Origin: Pseudanabaenales cyanobacterium
GTDB lineage: Bacteria; Cyanobacteriota; Cyanobacteriia; Phormidesmidales; Phormidesmidaceae
Direction: 5' to 3'
DNA: 7,772 bases
Assembly: GCA_022360135.1 (NCBI GenBank)
Contig: JAKSDM010000372.1
Location: 1 to 7,772 of the forward strand
The position numbers and the translations under genes are program-made. Under the pieces are notes generated by a model that ran no database searches, was not told the origin of the DNA, and saw only the letters and a program-made list of their open reading frames with translations. Below are positions 1 to 7,292 of this stretch, piece after piece. The first letter of the stretch is position 1. Each line of letters opens with the position of its first letter.

Positions 1-2963
1 TCAAACTCCCTGGCTTTGAAGCCATTGCCCGGACTACATTAACCGCGTTGACAGTGAATCCGAGCCAGGTGATCAGGATCGCTGAACTGGCGCTGAATGA
101 TTTCGCCCAAGGTCATGCAGCCGTGCTAGCGGGCGATCGCGCCCAAGGCGGTTCCCCTTCACTGGCTTTACAAGAGCTGGCAGGGGGGGCGGCGGCAGCC
201 AGCCAACCAGCGGCGGCAGCCATCACAGAAGCGGTTTCTCCACTGACTTCTACCGATGATTCCTCAGTCACTAACACCGAAACCGAAACCCAATGGCAGA
301 TAGCAGGAGAAGAGGATCTGGCTTTTGATGCAATAGAGTTAAACCTCAGCCTAGATACTCTGGTTCAGAATACGGCCTTCCCCTCAGAGGCCTCAGCTAC
401 GACAGAGCCATTCTCTCCACCCGCCGCTAGCGAGTCTTTGGCGGCTGAATCCGAAACCGGAGCAGCCTCATCTGAGGACAGGGAAGCAGTGAGTTCGTAT
501 ACTCCGATAGAGCCAAGTCTTAGCCTGGATGACCTGTTTGGCGATCCGCCTCTGCCCTCAGAATCAACGGCGGAAACCCCAATTTCAATCGATACAACCT
601 ACCCATCAACAGACTATCCAGTCACTGGTGAAGTTGATGAAACGGCAGCAGCGGTTGAGCTAACAACGGGTGACGAAATAGATAGCTTGTTGCCCTCTCC
701 AACCCGGGAAGCACCGCCCACCGATGAAATTGTATCGCTAGACGATTTGCTGGATGCTGACGCGGAGAGCAAATCCCGCCCCGCCGCCTTCGATCCGCCC
801 TCGCCCGTCAACGGAACTACCCCCCAGAGTTCCCAAGCGGAGCAACAGCGGCGAGGGGAACGGATGGAAACGGTGCGAGTCGGGGTAGAACCCCTCAAAC
901 GCTTAGACCATTTAGCCGGTGAGTTGTTAACGAATCAAAACAAACAAACGAATCAAGACAAGCAATTGCGTCTGACAATGCAGGAGTTGCGATCGCACAT
1001 CCAGCAACATCAACAGACAACGCATCGGTTGCAGGATGCCCTTAACCGGCTGTTAATCGAACTTGAAAGCGGCAAAGTCTCCCAGTCAGTCGCCCCACTG
1101 GTCTCGGTTTTCGCAGCGGAACCCAACTCAACTTGGGGTCGTGCTGAGGCTCAGACCTCGGCAACCACCTTCGATCCCTTAGAGATGGATCGCTACAGTG
1201 ATCTGCACGCCCTGATCCAATCCGTTTTGAATGAAACTGTCCAACTGGATGTGACCACTGAAGTGGTGGATCAATTGGTTGAGCAAGGGGGGCAAACCCT
1301 GGAAACTCAGCAGCGACTGTTGACTCAGGTTCGAGATGATCTCACCTCGGTCCGACTGCAACCGCTCCAGGATCTGTTGAATCGGTTTCCTCGTCTGTTG
1401 CAACAACTGGCGGCGGCTTATCACAAAAAAGTGGAGCTAACCCTGAGTGGAACTCAGGTTTTAGTGGACAAAGCGATCGCCGAGAAACTCTATGACCCGT
1501 TGTTACACCTAGTCCGAAATGCCTTCGATCATGGGATTGAATCTTCTGAAACCCGTCAGCTGCAAGGGAAACCAGAGGCGGGACAGATCGAAATTCGGGC
1601 TTACCAGCAGGGAGGGCAGACGGTCATTGAAGTCAAAGATGATGGACAGGGGGTTGATTTACAGAAGGTGGTTCAGCGAGCCATCGAATTGAATATCACC
1701 ACCCCTGAACAGGTATATGCGATGTCCGAATCCCAGTTGTTGGAATTGTTGTTTGAGCCAGGATTTTCGACCGCCGATCAACTCAGCCAACTGTCCGGTC
1801 GAGGCATTGGTCTTGACATTGTCAAAAGCCAGCTCCAGGCGATGCAAGGCTCAGTGGAAATTAGCTCTTCACCCCAAAAGGGAACCACATTCTATTTGCG
1901 AATTCCCCTCTCTGTCACCATTGCCAAGCTCCTGGTTTGTCTATCCCAAGAAAATGCTTACGTTGTCGCTGTTGAGCGAGTAGAACAGATTGTTGTCCCT
2001 CAACCTGACCAACTCACCTCCTGGTTGGGTGGGCAAGTCGCTTTGTGTTGGAATCAGGATGATGATGAGGTGATGACGCCAGTGCATCATCTATCTGACC
2101 TGATTGAGTATTCATCCACCAGTTCTCAACTCAGGTCTGTCTTCTCTGGGTCAAGTCTTGAGTTAATCTCCAACCACCCATCCTCCCCTCGCAAAATCGA
2201 CAAATCTCCCATTTTGGTTCTCCAAACCGCCACTGGATACAAAGGATTGGTGGTTGACCAGGTGTTGGGAGAACAAGAACTCGTGATTCGCTCGGTGAGC
2301 GACACCATTGCCCCACCGCCTTATGCCTATGGTTGCAGCATTCTCAGCGACGGCCGTCTGGCCCTGGCGATCGATGTCGACATATTGCTCCAACCCAAAC
2401 CAGAGAGCCCTCCCCCTTCCCAGTCATTTCCAATGCTGGGTTTAACGCCTACCCCCTCCCAATTCTCTCTGCCGTCAGCGCCAGATGTCAGCCTAGCGCC
2501 CCCTCAACTCAAAAGCCCGCCCAAAGTAAGCGCCGCCAAGATCATGGTGGTGGATGACTCCCTCACCCTGCGACAAACCCTATCAAAGGCATTAAAACAG
2601 GCAGGCTATACAATTCGGCAAGCTGAGGATGGATTAGATGCACTGACCCAGTTGCAGCAACATTCTCCCAGTGACCTGATCATTTGTGATATCGAAATGC
2701 CGCGTCTAGATGGGTACCAATTCCTCCAGCGCCTGCGTCAATACCCAGCATTGGCTAAAATTCCAGTCATCTGCTTGACATCTCGCCACAGTAAAAAACA
2801 TCGTCAGCTTGCCTTAGACTTAGGTGCGGCGGCTTACTTCACCAAACCCTACAAGGCCAACGAACTGATAGCCAACATCCACCGCTTGCTTCAAGCAAGG
2901 CACATCAAGTCAAAGCGAGAAATTATCCCTAAGATAGAATCCAGAATCCAGAATCGAGACTAA
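1..2963 (+). CDS. Hybrid CheA-type histidine kinase with C-terminal receiver (5' partial)
   Basis: Cytoplasmic sensor kinase of a chemotaxis/phototaxis-type pathway; CheA kinases autophosphorylate on an HPt histidine under receptor control. The reading frame is open to the left edge (first full codon at 3), and the residues before the TTG at 48 read KLPGFEAIARTTLTAL, continuous with the domain, so the gene starts outside the window and the HPt part is missing here. Numbering residues from 48: an acidic Ser/Pro/Ala-rich linker covers about 35-270; a P3-like segment starts near 273 (METVRVGVEPLKRLDHLAGE) and runs to about 450; the HATPase has its N box at N491 with D494-H495-G496, G1 at D531-DGQG and G2 at G584-RGIG; a CheW-like domain spans about 626-785; a Pro/Ser linker follows; the receiver spans about 831-945 with D836-D837, phosphoacceptor D881, T911 and K933. 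All key residues are present, so both kinase and receiver look functional. The last residues (ESRIQNR) are encoded by tandem heptamers. It is probably co-transcribed with the cheW-like gene. Family assignment is secure; the specific pathway (Pil, Pix, Tax) is not determinable. Confidence 0.93.
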   Translation, partial: KLPGFEAIARTTLTALTVNPSQVIRIAELALNDFAQGHAAVLAGDRAQGGSPSLALQELAGGAAAASQPAAAAITEAVSPLTSTDDSSVTNTETETQWQIAGEEDLAFDAIELNLSLDTLVQNTAFPSEASATTEPFSPPAASESLAAESETGAASSEDREAVSSYTPIEPSLSLDDLFGDPPLPSESTAETPISIDTTYPSTDYPVTGEVDETAAAVELTTGDEIDSLLPSPTREAPPTDEIVSLDDLLDADAESKSRPAAFDPPSPVNGTTPQSSQAEQQRRGERMETVRVGVEPLKRLDHLAGELLTNQNKQTNQDKQLRLTMQELRSHIQQHQQTTHRLQDALNRLLIELESGKVSQSVAPLVSVFAAEPNSTWGRAEAQTSATTFDPLEMDRYSDLHALIQSVLNETVQLDVTTEVVDQLVEQGGQTLETQQRLLTQVRDDLTSVRLQPLQDLLNRFPRLLQQLAAAYHKKVELTLSGTQVLVDKAIAEKLYDPLLHLVRNAFDHGIESSETRQLQGKPEAGQIEIRAYQQGGQTVIEVKDDGQGVDLQKVVQRAIELNITTPEQVYAMSESQLLELLFEPGFSTADQLSQLSGRGIGLDIVKSQLQAMQGSVEISSSPQKGTTFYLRIPLSVTIAKLLVCLSQENAYVVAVERVEQIVVPQPDQLTSWLGGQVALCWNQDDDEVMTPVHHLSDLIEYSSTSSQLRSVFSGSSLELISNHPSSPRKIDKSPILVLQTATGYKGLVVDQVLGEQELVIRSVSDTIAPPPYAYGCSILSDGRLALAIDVDILLQPKPESPPPSQSFPMLGLTPTPSQFSLPSAPDVSLAPPQLKSPPKVSAAKIMVVDDSLTLRQTLSKALKQAGYTIRQAEDGLDALTQLQQHSPSDLIICDIEMPRLDGYQFLQRLRQYPALAKIPVICLTSRHSKKHRQLALDLGAAAYFTKPYKANELIANIHRLLQARHIKSKREIIPKIESRIQNRD
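133..140. repeat. HIP1 octamer GCGATCGC (first of seven in the window)
   Basis: Palindromic HIP1 sites are highly over-represented in many cyanobacterial genomes. Copies lie at 133-140, 989-996 and 1473-1480 in the kinase gene and at 5281-5288, 5467-5474, 6184-6191 and 6190-6197 in copA, the last two overlapping by 2 nt. None lies between 1481 and 5280. This is the main compositional evidence for a cyanobacterial host. Confidence 0.85.
2936..2956 (+). repeat. Three tandem heptamers (AGAATCC type) at the 3' end of the kinase gene
   Basis: AGAATCC at 2936-2942 and 2943-2949, then AGAATCG at 2950-2956. The 21 nt are in frame and encode the ESRIQNR tail of the kinase, just before the stop at 2961-2963. 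The unit length of 7 matches the short tandemly repeated repetitive (STRR) sequences known from cyanobacteria. Confidence 0.8.
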
Positions 2964-2994
2964 ACCTTTCCCCTCTCCCCTTCCTCAATTAGGC

Positions 2995-3008
2995 AATTCA
3001 AAATTCAA
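2995..3008 (+). repeat. Two tandem AATTCAA heptamers
   Basis: Two perfect adjacent copies (2995-3001 and 3002-3008) followed by AA. CAATTCAAAATTCAAAA-like strings are a frequent form of cyanobacterial intergenic STRR sequence (recalled family knowledge). Confidence 0.65.
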
Positions 3009-3043
3009 AACCTTCTTCGGTCTTGGCTCTGCGTTACTGGTTC

Positions 3044-3064
3044 TGCATTCCTCGTTCCTCGTTC
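3044..3064 (+). repeat. Tandem CTCGTTC heptamers
   Basis: TGCATTC (3044-3050) followed by two perfect CTCGTTC units (3051-3057, 3058-3064), again with period 7, about 30 nt before the start of the cheW-like gene. Confidence 0.65.
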
Positions 3065-3096
3065 TTCACCCACCTGGACCCCAAATTTCTATCTCA

Positions 3097-3597
3097 ATGA
3101 TCCCATCCTTGGCCAACCCACCTTCCCAAATAGAGTATTGTAAGGTAGTTGTTTTTCAGATTTTAGGCCATTGGCTAGCCCTACCCACATCAGCTGTCTT
3201 GAAAATAACTCGATTACCGACGCCAGTAAATGGCGGCGTTGAAGCCAACGGGCTGACAATGTGGAACAATTGCCCACTCGTCTTTTTAGATTTGCATGCA
3301 CTCCTGGCTCCCAAGCAATACCAGCTTCCTCCTCCTGAAAGTCACTCGTCAGGGTGCTTGAGGTTTGTCATCATTGCTCAATCTCAAGCGACAGAGCCCT
3401 GTGCCATTCCAGTGGACAAACCCCCTACCCTGATGGAAATCCCATTATCTGAAATTCAGATACTGCCGCCGCATTACCATCAAGTGATTGGCGGGATTGC
3501 TGGCCACGTAGCCGTTTTGCCCCATCAAGGCTCGATTTTAAATATTCTGTTGCTTAATTTGCAGCAAGCCTTAAATAAGACTCTACAGAAATTCTAA
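3097..3597 (+). CDS. CheW-like adaptor protein, single domain
   Basis: A 166-aa soluble protein consisting of one CheW-like domain. Such proteins couple CheA kinases to receptor arrays. Visible CheW features are the first beta strands (VVVFQILGHWLALP, residues 17-30), the central GLTMWNNCPLVFLDLHALL stretch, which matches the 'G-x-plp-x-DL-x-xLL' core, and the final GIAGHVAVL and SILNILLLNL strands. The same fold ends the CheW-like domain of the upstream kinase. The length is normal for CheW. The ATG at 3097 is chosen because the fold begins about 15 residues later; no Shine-Dalgarno sequence stands in front of it (CCAAATTTCTATCTCA), so the start is moderately certain. It lies 133 nt after the kinase gene and 33 nt before the PatA-type gene, all on the same strand. 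The sequence is a divergent CheW; the family call rests on pattern and context rather than on an invariant catalytic residue. Confidence 0.8.
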   Translation: MIPSLANPPSQIEYCKVVVFQILGHWLALPTSAVLKITRLPTPVNGGVEANGLTMWNNCPLVFLDLHALLAPKQYQLPPPESHSSGCLRFVIIAQSQATEPCAIPVDKPPTLMEIPLSEIQILPPHYHQVIGGIAGHVAVLPHQGSILNILLLNLQQALNKTLQKF

Positions 3598-3630
3598 AGG
3601 GGCGTCTAGAGACAATAGAGCTTAACCACA

Positions 3631-4884
3631 ATGCTTACTCCAGAATCTTTTAACCCCATTAAATCTTCCCATGTTAGCTTTGTAACGGTTCCTAGTATCA
3701 ATGCTCTAACTGGCCAACTCAATTATTGCATCCAAGAAGAATTTACAGGTCAATTGGATTTACAGTTTGAAAACAGTCAACAGTGGACCCTACATTTTAA
3801 TCTGGGCCGTTTAATCTGGGGAGCTGGCGGGCTTCATCCCATTCGCCGCTGGCGTCGACAACTCTATCAATACTGCCCTACACTAACCGTTGGCGCTCAC
3901 AAACAACCAGAAGATTGGCCGCTGCATTTAGATTATGGCTCTTTAACCGCGCTATTGAAAGAGGGAAAAGTTCAAAGTAAAGAGGTACAAGCAGTTGTTA
4001 ACGGTCTAATTGTGGAAATTCTATTCGATATTTTCCAGCAATGGGAGCAAGGCGATTATGCCTCTGAGCTAAAACTCATATTCAAATATACTCAGCCAAA
4101 TTTCGCTGATTCAATTAGGGTTACTGTTCCCGTTTATTTCGCCTTATCAGAGGCAATTCTAGGTTGGCAAGCTTGGCAGGAGTGTGGACTAAAAGGCTAT
4201 TCTCAAAACCAAGCGCCTAAAATCTGTGATAGTGAGAGGTTACAAAAGCGACTTTTACCCAGCACCTACCAAAATCTTGCTACGCTGATGACCGGAGATC
4301 AAACCCTAAGGGATATCGCCATCCAGTGCGGCAAAGATCCGCTAACTATCACAAAATCACTCATTCCCCACCTTAATCTGGGGTTGATAAAACTGGTTGA
4401 GGTTGATGACTTAAAGACTTTTGTTAAACCCTTTGTAAAGGATCTACCACAGTTACAATCGATTTCTCAATCCAACAGTTATGGCTGCTCTCAGCCTAGC
4501 CCCCCCTTGATTGCTCACATTGATGACTCCAAGATTGAGGGCCAAATCATGGGTGGTATTCTAACCTCAATGGGCTATCGGTTCCTGCATATTGAGGAAC
4601 CGCTACAGTCGTTGCCACTCTTGCTAAAACATGAACCAAATCTAATTTTTTTAGATTTAGTTATGCCCATCATCAATGGGTATGAAGCCTGTGCCCAAAT
4701 TCACCGTATTTCAAAATTCAAACATACCCCTATTGTTATTCTCACTAGCAAAGACGGGGTTATGGATAGAATACGGGCAAAGCTATCGGGTTCAACCGAC
4801 TTTTTGACAAAGCCCATCACAGTGAAAAAGGTAGAAGCAATTTTACAGAAATATCTGACTCAATTTTTCTCAGTTAAGAGCTGA
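3631..4884 (+). CDS. PatA-type response regulator (PATAN domain plus CheY-like receiver)
   Basis: A 417-aa cytoplasmic regulator. Residues about 15-110 match the PATAN/DUF4388 region of cyanobacterial PatA-family proteins (INALTGQLNYCIQ, then a FTGQLDLQF strand and the FNLGRLIWGAGGLHPIRRWR segment). Residues about 203-262 are a winged-helix-like segment (TLRDIAIQCGKDPLTITKSL, then GLIKLVEV). After a short Ser/Pro linker, a receiver covers about 293-412 with D298-D299, phosphoacceptor D342 in FLDLVMP, T372 and K394, so it should accept phosphate. The length is close to known PatA-type proteins (about 380-420 aa). In Synechocystis, relatives such as PixG, PixE and PilG act in phototaxis, and PixE binds the pilus motor ATPase PilB1. 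PatA of Anabaena affects heterocyst pattern. The position behind cheA and cheW supports a motility role here (inference). No strong ribosome binding site precedes the ATG at 3631. Base composition is visibly more AT-rich than in the kinase and copA genes. Confidence 0.9.
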   Translation: MLTPESFNPIKSSHVSFVTVPSINALTGQLNYCIQEEFTGQLDLQFENSQQWTLHFNLGRLIWGAGGLHPIRRWRRQLYQYCPTLTVGAHKQPEDWPLHLDYGSLTALLKEGKVQSKEVQAVVNGLIVEILFDIFQQWEQGDYASELKLIFKYTQPNFADSIRVTVPVYFALSEAILGWQAWQECGLKGYSQNQAPKICDSERLQKRLLPSTYQNLATLMTGDQTLRDIAIQCGKDPLTITKSLIPHLNLGLIKLVEVDDLKTFVKPFVKDLPQLQSISQSNSYGCSQPSPPLIAHIDDSKIEGQIMGGILTSMGYRFLHIEEPLQSLPLLLKHEPNLIFLDLVMPIINGYEACAQIHRISKFKHTPIVILTSKDGVMDRIRAKLSGSTDFLTKPITVKKVEAILQKYLTQFFSVKS

Positions 4885-5006
4885 TTGATCAGGGAAATCT
4901 AAAGAAAGAGTAATCGGAGTTATGACGGCGGTTTCAGCCAATAGTCGCCTAGTGAGCCTGGTGTCCAGAGCCAACCGCCAGAGCGCATATAAAAATTAGC
5001 GTTCAA
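4885..5006. other. Convergent junction between the patA-type gene and copA
   Basis: 122 nt with no gene. GGCGGTT (4927-4933) and AACCGCC (4973-4979) form a 7-bp inverted repeat with a 39-nt loop, and CTGAT/ATCAG at 4881-4892 a small 5-bp one. Neither is followed by a T-run on either strand, so no standard rho-independent terminator is called. Confidence 0.4.
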
Positions 5007-7268
5007 CTACGCGGTGGTTGGGGGTTTAAAATTCCGTAAGCGCAGGGCGTTAGTCACCACCGAAACAGAACTGAAAGCCATCGCAGCCCCGGCAATCATC
5101 GGATTCAGTAACCAGCCTGAGAGGGGGTAGAGGATGCCAGCGGCAATGGGAATACCGGCAATGTTGTAGATAAAGGCAAAGAAGAGGTTTTGGCGAATAT
5201 TTCGAATTGTGGCGTGACTGAGTTGAATCGCGGTGACAATACTTCGTAGGTCGCCAGAAATCAGGGTGAGGTCACTTGCGGCGATCGCGACATCCGCGCC
5301 GACGCCAATGGCTATGCCGATATCAGCCTGAGCCAGCGCTGGGGAATCATTAATTCCATCGCCTACCATCGCCACGATTTTACCTTCGGCCTGGAGAGAT
5401 TTTATTTGGGCCGCCTTTTGGTCAGGGCGGACTTCGGCAAACACCCGTTTGACGCCAGCTTCACAGGCGATCGCGGCAGCGGTTTGGCGGTTATCCCCGG
5501 TCAACATCACCACTTCCAATTTCATTTTCTGAAGCGCCCTGACGGCTTCAATTGCCGAAGGTTTGAGGGCGTCTGCAATGCTAATTAGTCCTTCAATGTG
5601 TCCGTCAACGGCAATCCAGGCAGTGGTTTTCGCCGCCGCTTCCCAGGCTTGCCGCTGGGATTGTAGCGGGGTGGTATCGATCTCCAAGCTATCCATCCAC
5701 CGTTGGGCGCCGATTTGGACCAGTTGGTCAGACACAACCCCCTGAACCCCCATACCGACAACCGCTTCAAAGTTGTAGACATCTGGCAGGGGGAATTTAA
5801 CCCCCTGTGATTGAGCATATTGGACAATCGCTTCCGCCAATGGATGTTCCGACTTTCGCTCCACTGCCGCCGCTAGCCGTAGGAGTTTAATTTCATTGCT
5901 ATGGGCGGTTCCCTTGACCGTCGCATAATCGGTGACCGTGGGTTTTCCTGCAGTCAGCGTGCCGGTTTTATCCAACACAATGGTTTGCAGCTTATGGGCC
6001 AACTCCAAACTTCTAGCCTCTTTAATCAGAATGCCGTTTTCCGCCCCTTTACCTGTACCAACCATGATTGCAGTGGGAGTGGCCAGTCCCAAAGCGCAGG
6101 GACAGGCGATAATCAAGACCCCAACCGTTGTCAGCATGGCCAGGGTCAGATTGCCCATCGTATTGAACCAGATAATGAAGGTGGCGATCGCGATCGCAAT
6201 CACGCTAGGAACAAACCATCCTGTCAACTGGTCCGCCAGTTTCTGAATGGGGGCTTTAGAACCCTGGGCGGCTTGCACTAGCTTGACAATCTGCGCCAAC
6301 ACCGTATCCTTCCCAACCCGTGACGCTCGGAACTTGAAACTGCCGGTCTTGTTGATGGTGGCGCCAATCACCTCATCCCCCACCTGCTTTTTGACCGGGA
6401 TGGGTTCGCCGCTCACCATCGATTCATCCACTGCGGAGGACCCTTGAATCACATTGCCATCGACCGGGATTTTCTCTCCCGGACGGACGAGAATCACATC
6501 GCCGACAATCACGTTTTCCAGAGGCAGGTCAATCTCCTCACCCGCCCTGATCACACGGGCTGTTTTGGCCTGCAGCCCCATAAGTTGACGAATTGCTTCA
6601 GAGGTTCGACCTCGAGCCTGATTTTCTAGCAGACGACCTAGCAGGATTAGGGTAATGATGACGGCTGCGGTTTCAAAGTAAACCTCTGGCTGCAGCCCTT
6701 GCGCTAGCAGGAATCCTGGAAAAACAGCGACATACAGCGAGTAGAGAAACGCCACTCCCGTCCCCAGAGCCACCAGTGTGTTCATGTCGGCGGTATGGCG
6801 CTTAAAGGCTTTCCAAGCATTGACAAAAAAGACTTTACCACACCAAAACTGTACCGGCGTCGCCAACCCAAGTTGCACCCAAGGATGGTGTAGCCATATC
6901 GGTATCCAGGGAAGGTTTAGCCCTGTCATACTGGGCAGCATACCGATCACCAGCAGGCCACTGACGATAGCGCCCACCACCAGCTTCTGCATCAGCTCTC
7001 GCTGCTCTGCCTTACGGACTGCCTTCTCGGCATCTTCTTCTCCGACGCCCAGTGTTGGCATTGGCTGAGCGGCATATCCTGCATTGGCCACCGCCTCCTG
7101 GATGATGTTCAAATCGGTGCGCTTGGAGTCGTATTGGACAGTCGCCTGTTCCGTAGCAAAGTTCACATTGCAGGCGACAACACCCGCAACGCCTTGGATT
7201 GAGTGCTCAATCGCGTAGGCGCAAGATGCACAGCTCATCCCTTTCAGACGAAGATGACTGATCTTCAT
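5007..7268 (-). CDS. copA: Copper-translocating P1B-type ATPase (CopA/PacS family)
   Basis: A 753-aa integral membrane ATPase that moves Cu+ across a membrane at the cost of ATP. Residues from the ATG at 7268: one N-terminal heavy-metal-associated domain (about 3-66) with GMSCASC, cysteines C13 and C16; eight predicted membrane segments (about 95-114, 128-150, 165-187, 198-214, 350-369, 377-399, 694-715, 718-740); actuator motif S286-G287-E288; CPC at 389-391; phosphorylated D433 in DKTGT; H475-P476 of the nucleotide-binding domain; GDGIND at 636-641; Y701-N702 and M730..S733-S734 in the last two helices. CPC with YN and MxxSS is the Cu+ (P1B-1) signature. An upstream TTG at 7349 would add 27 residues but would cover the promoter; the ATG at 7268 has AGAGG 7 nt upstream and starts directly with the HMA domain. 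Whether it corresponds to PacS (thylakoid) or CtaA (other membrane) cannot be told; the symbol is given at family level. No copper chaperone or regulator gene lies nearby. Confidence 0.95.
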   Translation of the reverse strand: MKISHLRLKGMSCASCAYAIEHSIQGVAGVVACNVNFATEQATVQYDSKRTDLNIIQEAVANAGYAAQPMPTLGVGEEDAEKAVRKAEQRELMQKLVVGAIVSGLLVIGMLPSMTGLNLPWIPIWLHHPWVQLGLATPVQFWCGKVFFVNAWKAFKRHTADMNTLVALGTGVAFLYSLYVAVFPGFLLAQGLQPEVYFETAAVIITLILLGRLLENQARGRTSEAIRQLMGLQAKTARVIRAGEEIDLPLENVIVGDVILVRPGEKIPVDGNVIQGSSAVDESMVSGEPIPVKKQVGDEVIGATINKTGSFKFRASRVGKDTVLAQIVKLVQAAQGSKAPIQKLADQLTGWFVPSVIAIAIATFIIWFNTMGNLTLAMLTTVGVLIIACPCALGLATPTAIMVGTGKGAENGILIKEARSLELAHKLQTIVLDKTGTLTAGKPTVTDYATVKGTAHSNEIKLLRLAAAVERKSEHPLAEAIVQYAQSQGVKFPLPDVYNFEAVVGMGVQGVVSDQLVQIGAQRWMDSLEIDTTPLQSQRQAWEAAAKTTAWIAVDGHIEGLISIADALKPSAIEAVRALQKMKLEVVMLTGDNRQTAAAIACEAGVKRVFAEVRPDQKAAQIKSLQAEGKIVAMVGDGINDSPALAQADIGIAIGVGADVAIAASDLTLISGDLRSIVTAIQLSHATIRNIRQNLFFAFIYNIAGIPIAAGILYPLSGWLLNPMIAGAAMAFSSVSVVTNALRLRNFKPPTTA

Positions 7269-7275
7269 ACCTTTA

Positions 7276-7280
7276 CCTCT
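7276..7280 (-). promoter_or_regulatory. Ribosome binding site of copA
   Basis: AGAGG on the - strand, 7 nt before the ATG at 7266-7268. It decides the start in favour of this ATG over the upstream TTG at 7349, which would place the operator inside the coding region. Confidence 0.75.
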
Positions 7281-7292
7281 ACAGATGCATCT

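Larger units (their letters stand above)
2964..3096 (+). other. Kinase-cheW intergenic gap with heptamer repeats
   Basis: A pyrimidine-rich spacer without a gene of its own. It holds two copies of AATTCAA (2995-3008) and CTCGTTC twice (3051-3064), preceded by the related TGCATTC (3044-3050). No clear -10/-35 pair, Shine-Dalgarno sequence or hairpin with a T-run is visible, so the cheW-like gene may be read from the kinase promoter. Confidence 0.55.

Noticed and set aside
614..898. Open frames antisense to the kinase (614-898, 1179-1424, 1659-1847, 2126-2393)
   Set aside because: Low-complexity or composition-driven frames opposite an intact kinase, without family signature or start signal.
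48..2963. TTG at 48 as the true start of the kinase
   Set aside because: The frame is open to the window edge and the upstream residues fit the same protein, so the gene is 5' partial.
3596..3602. AAAGGGG as a Shine-Dalgarno sequence for the patA-type gene
   Set aside because: It lies 28 nt from the ATG and no other start codon follows at a proper distance.
5901..6281. Long open frame on the + strand opposite copA (and others at 5406, 5932 and 6778)
   Set aside because: They lie antisense to a fully conserved P-type ATPase, have no recognisable protein features and look like frame shadows.
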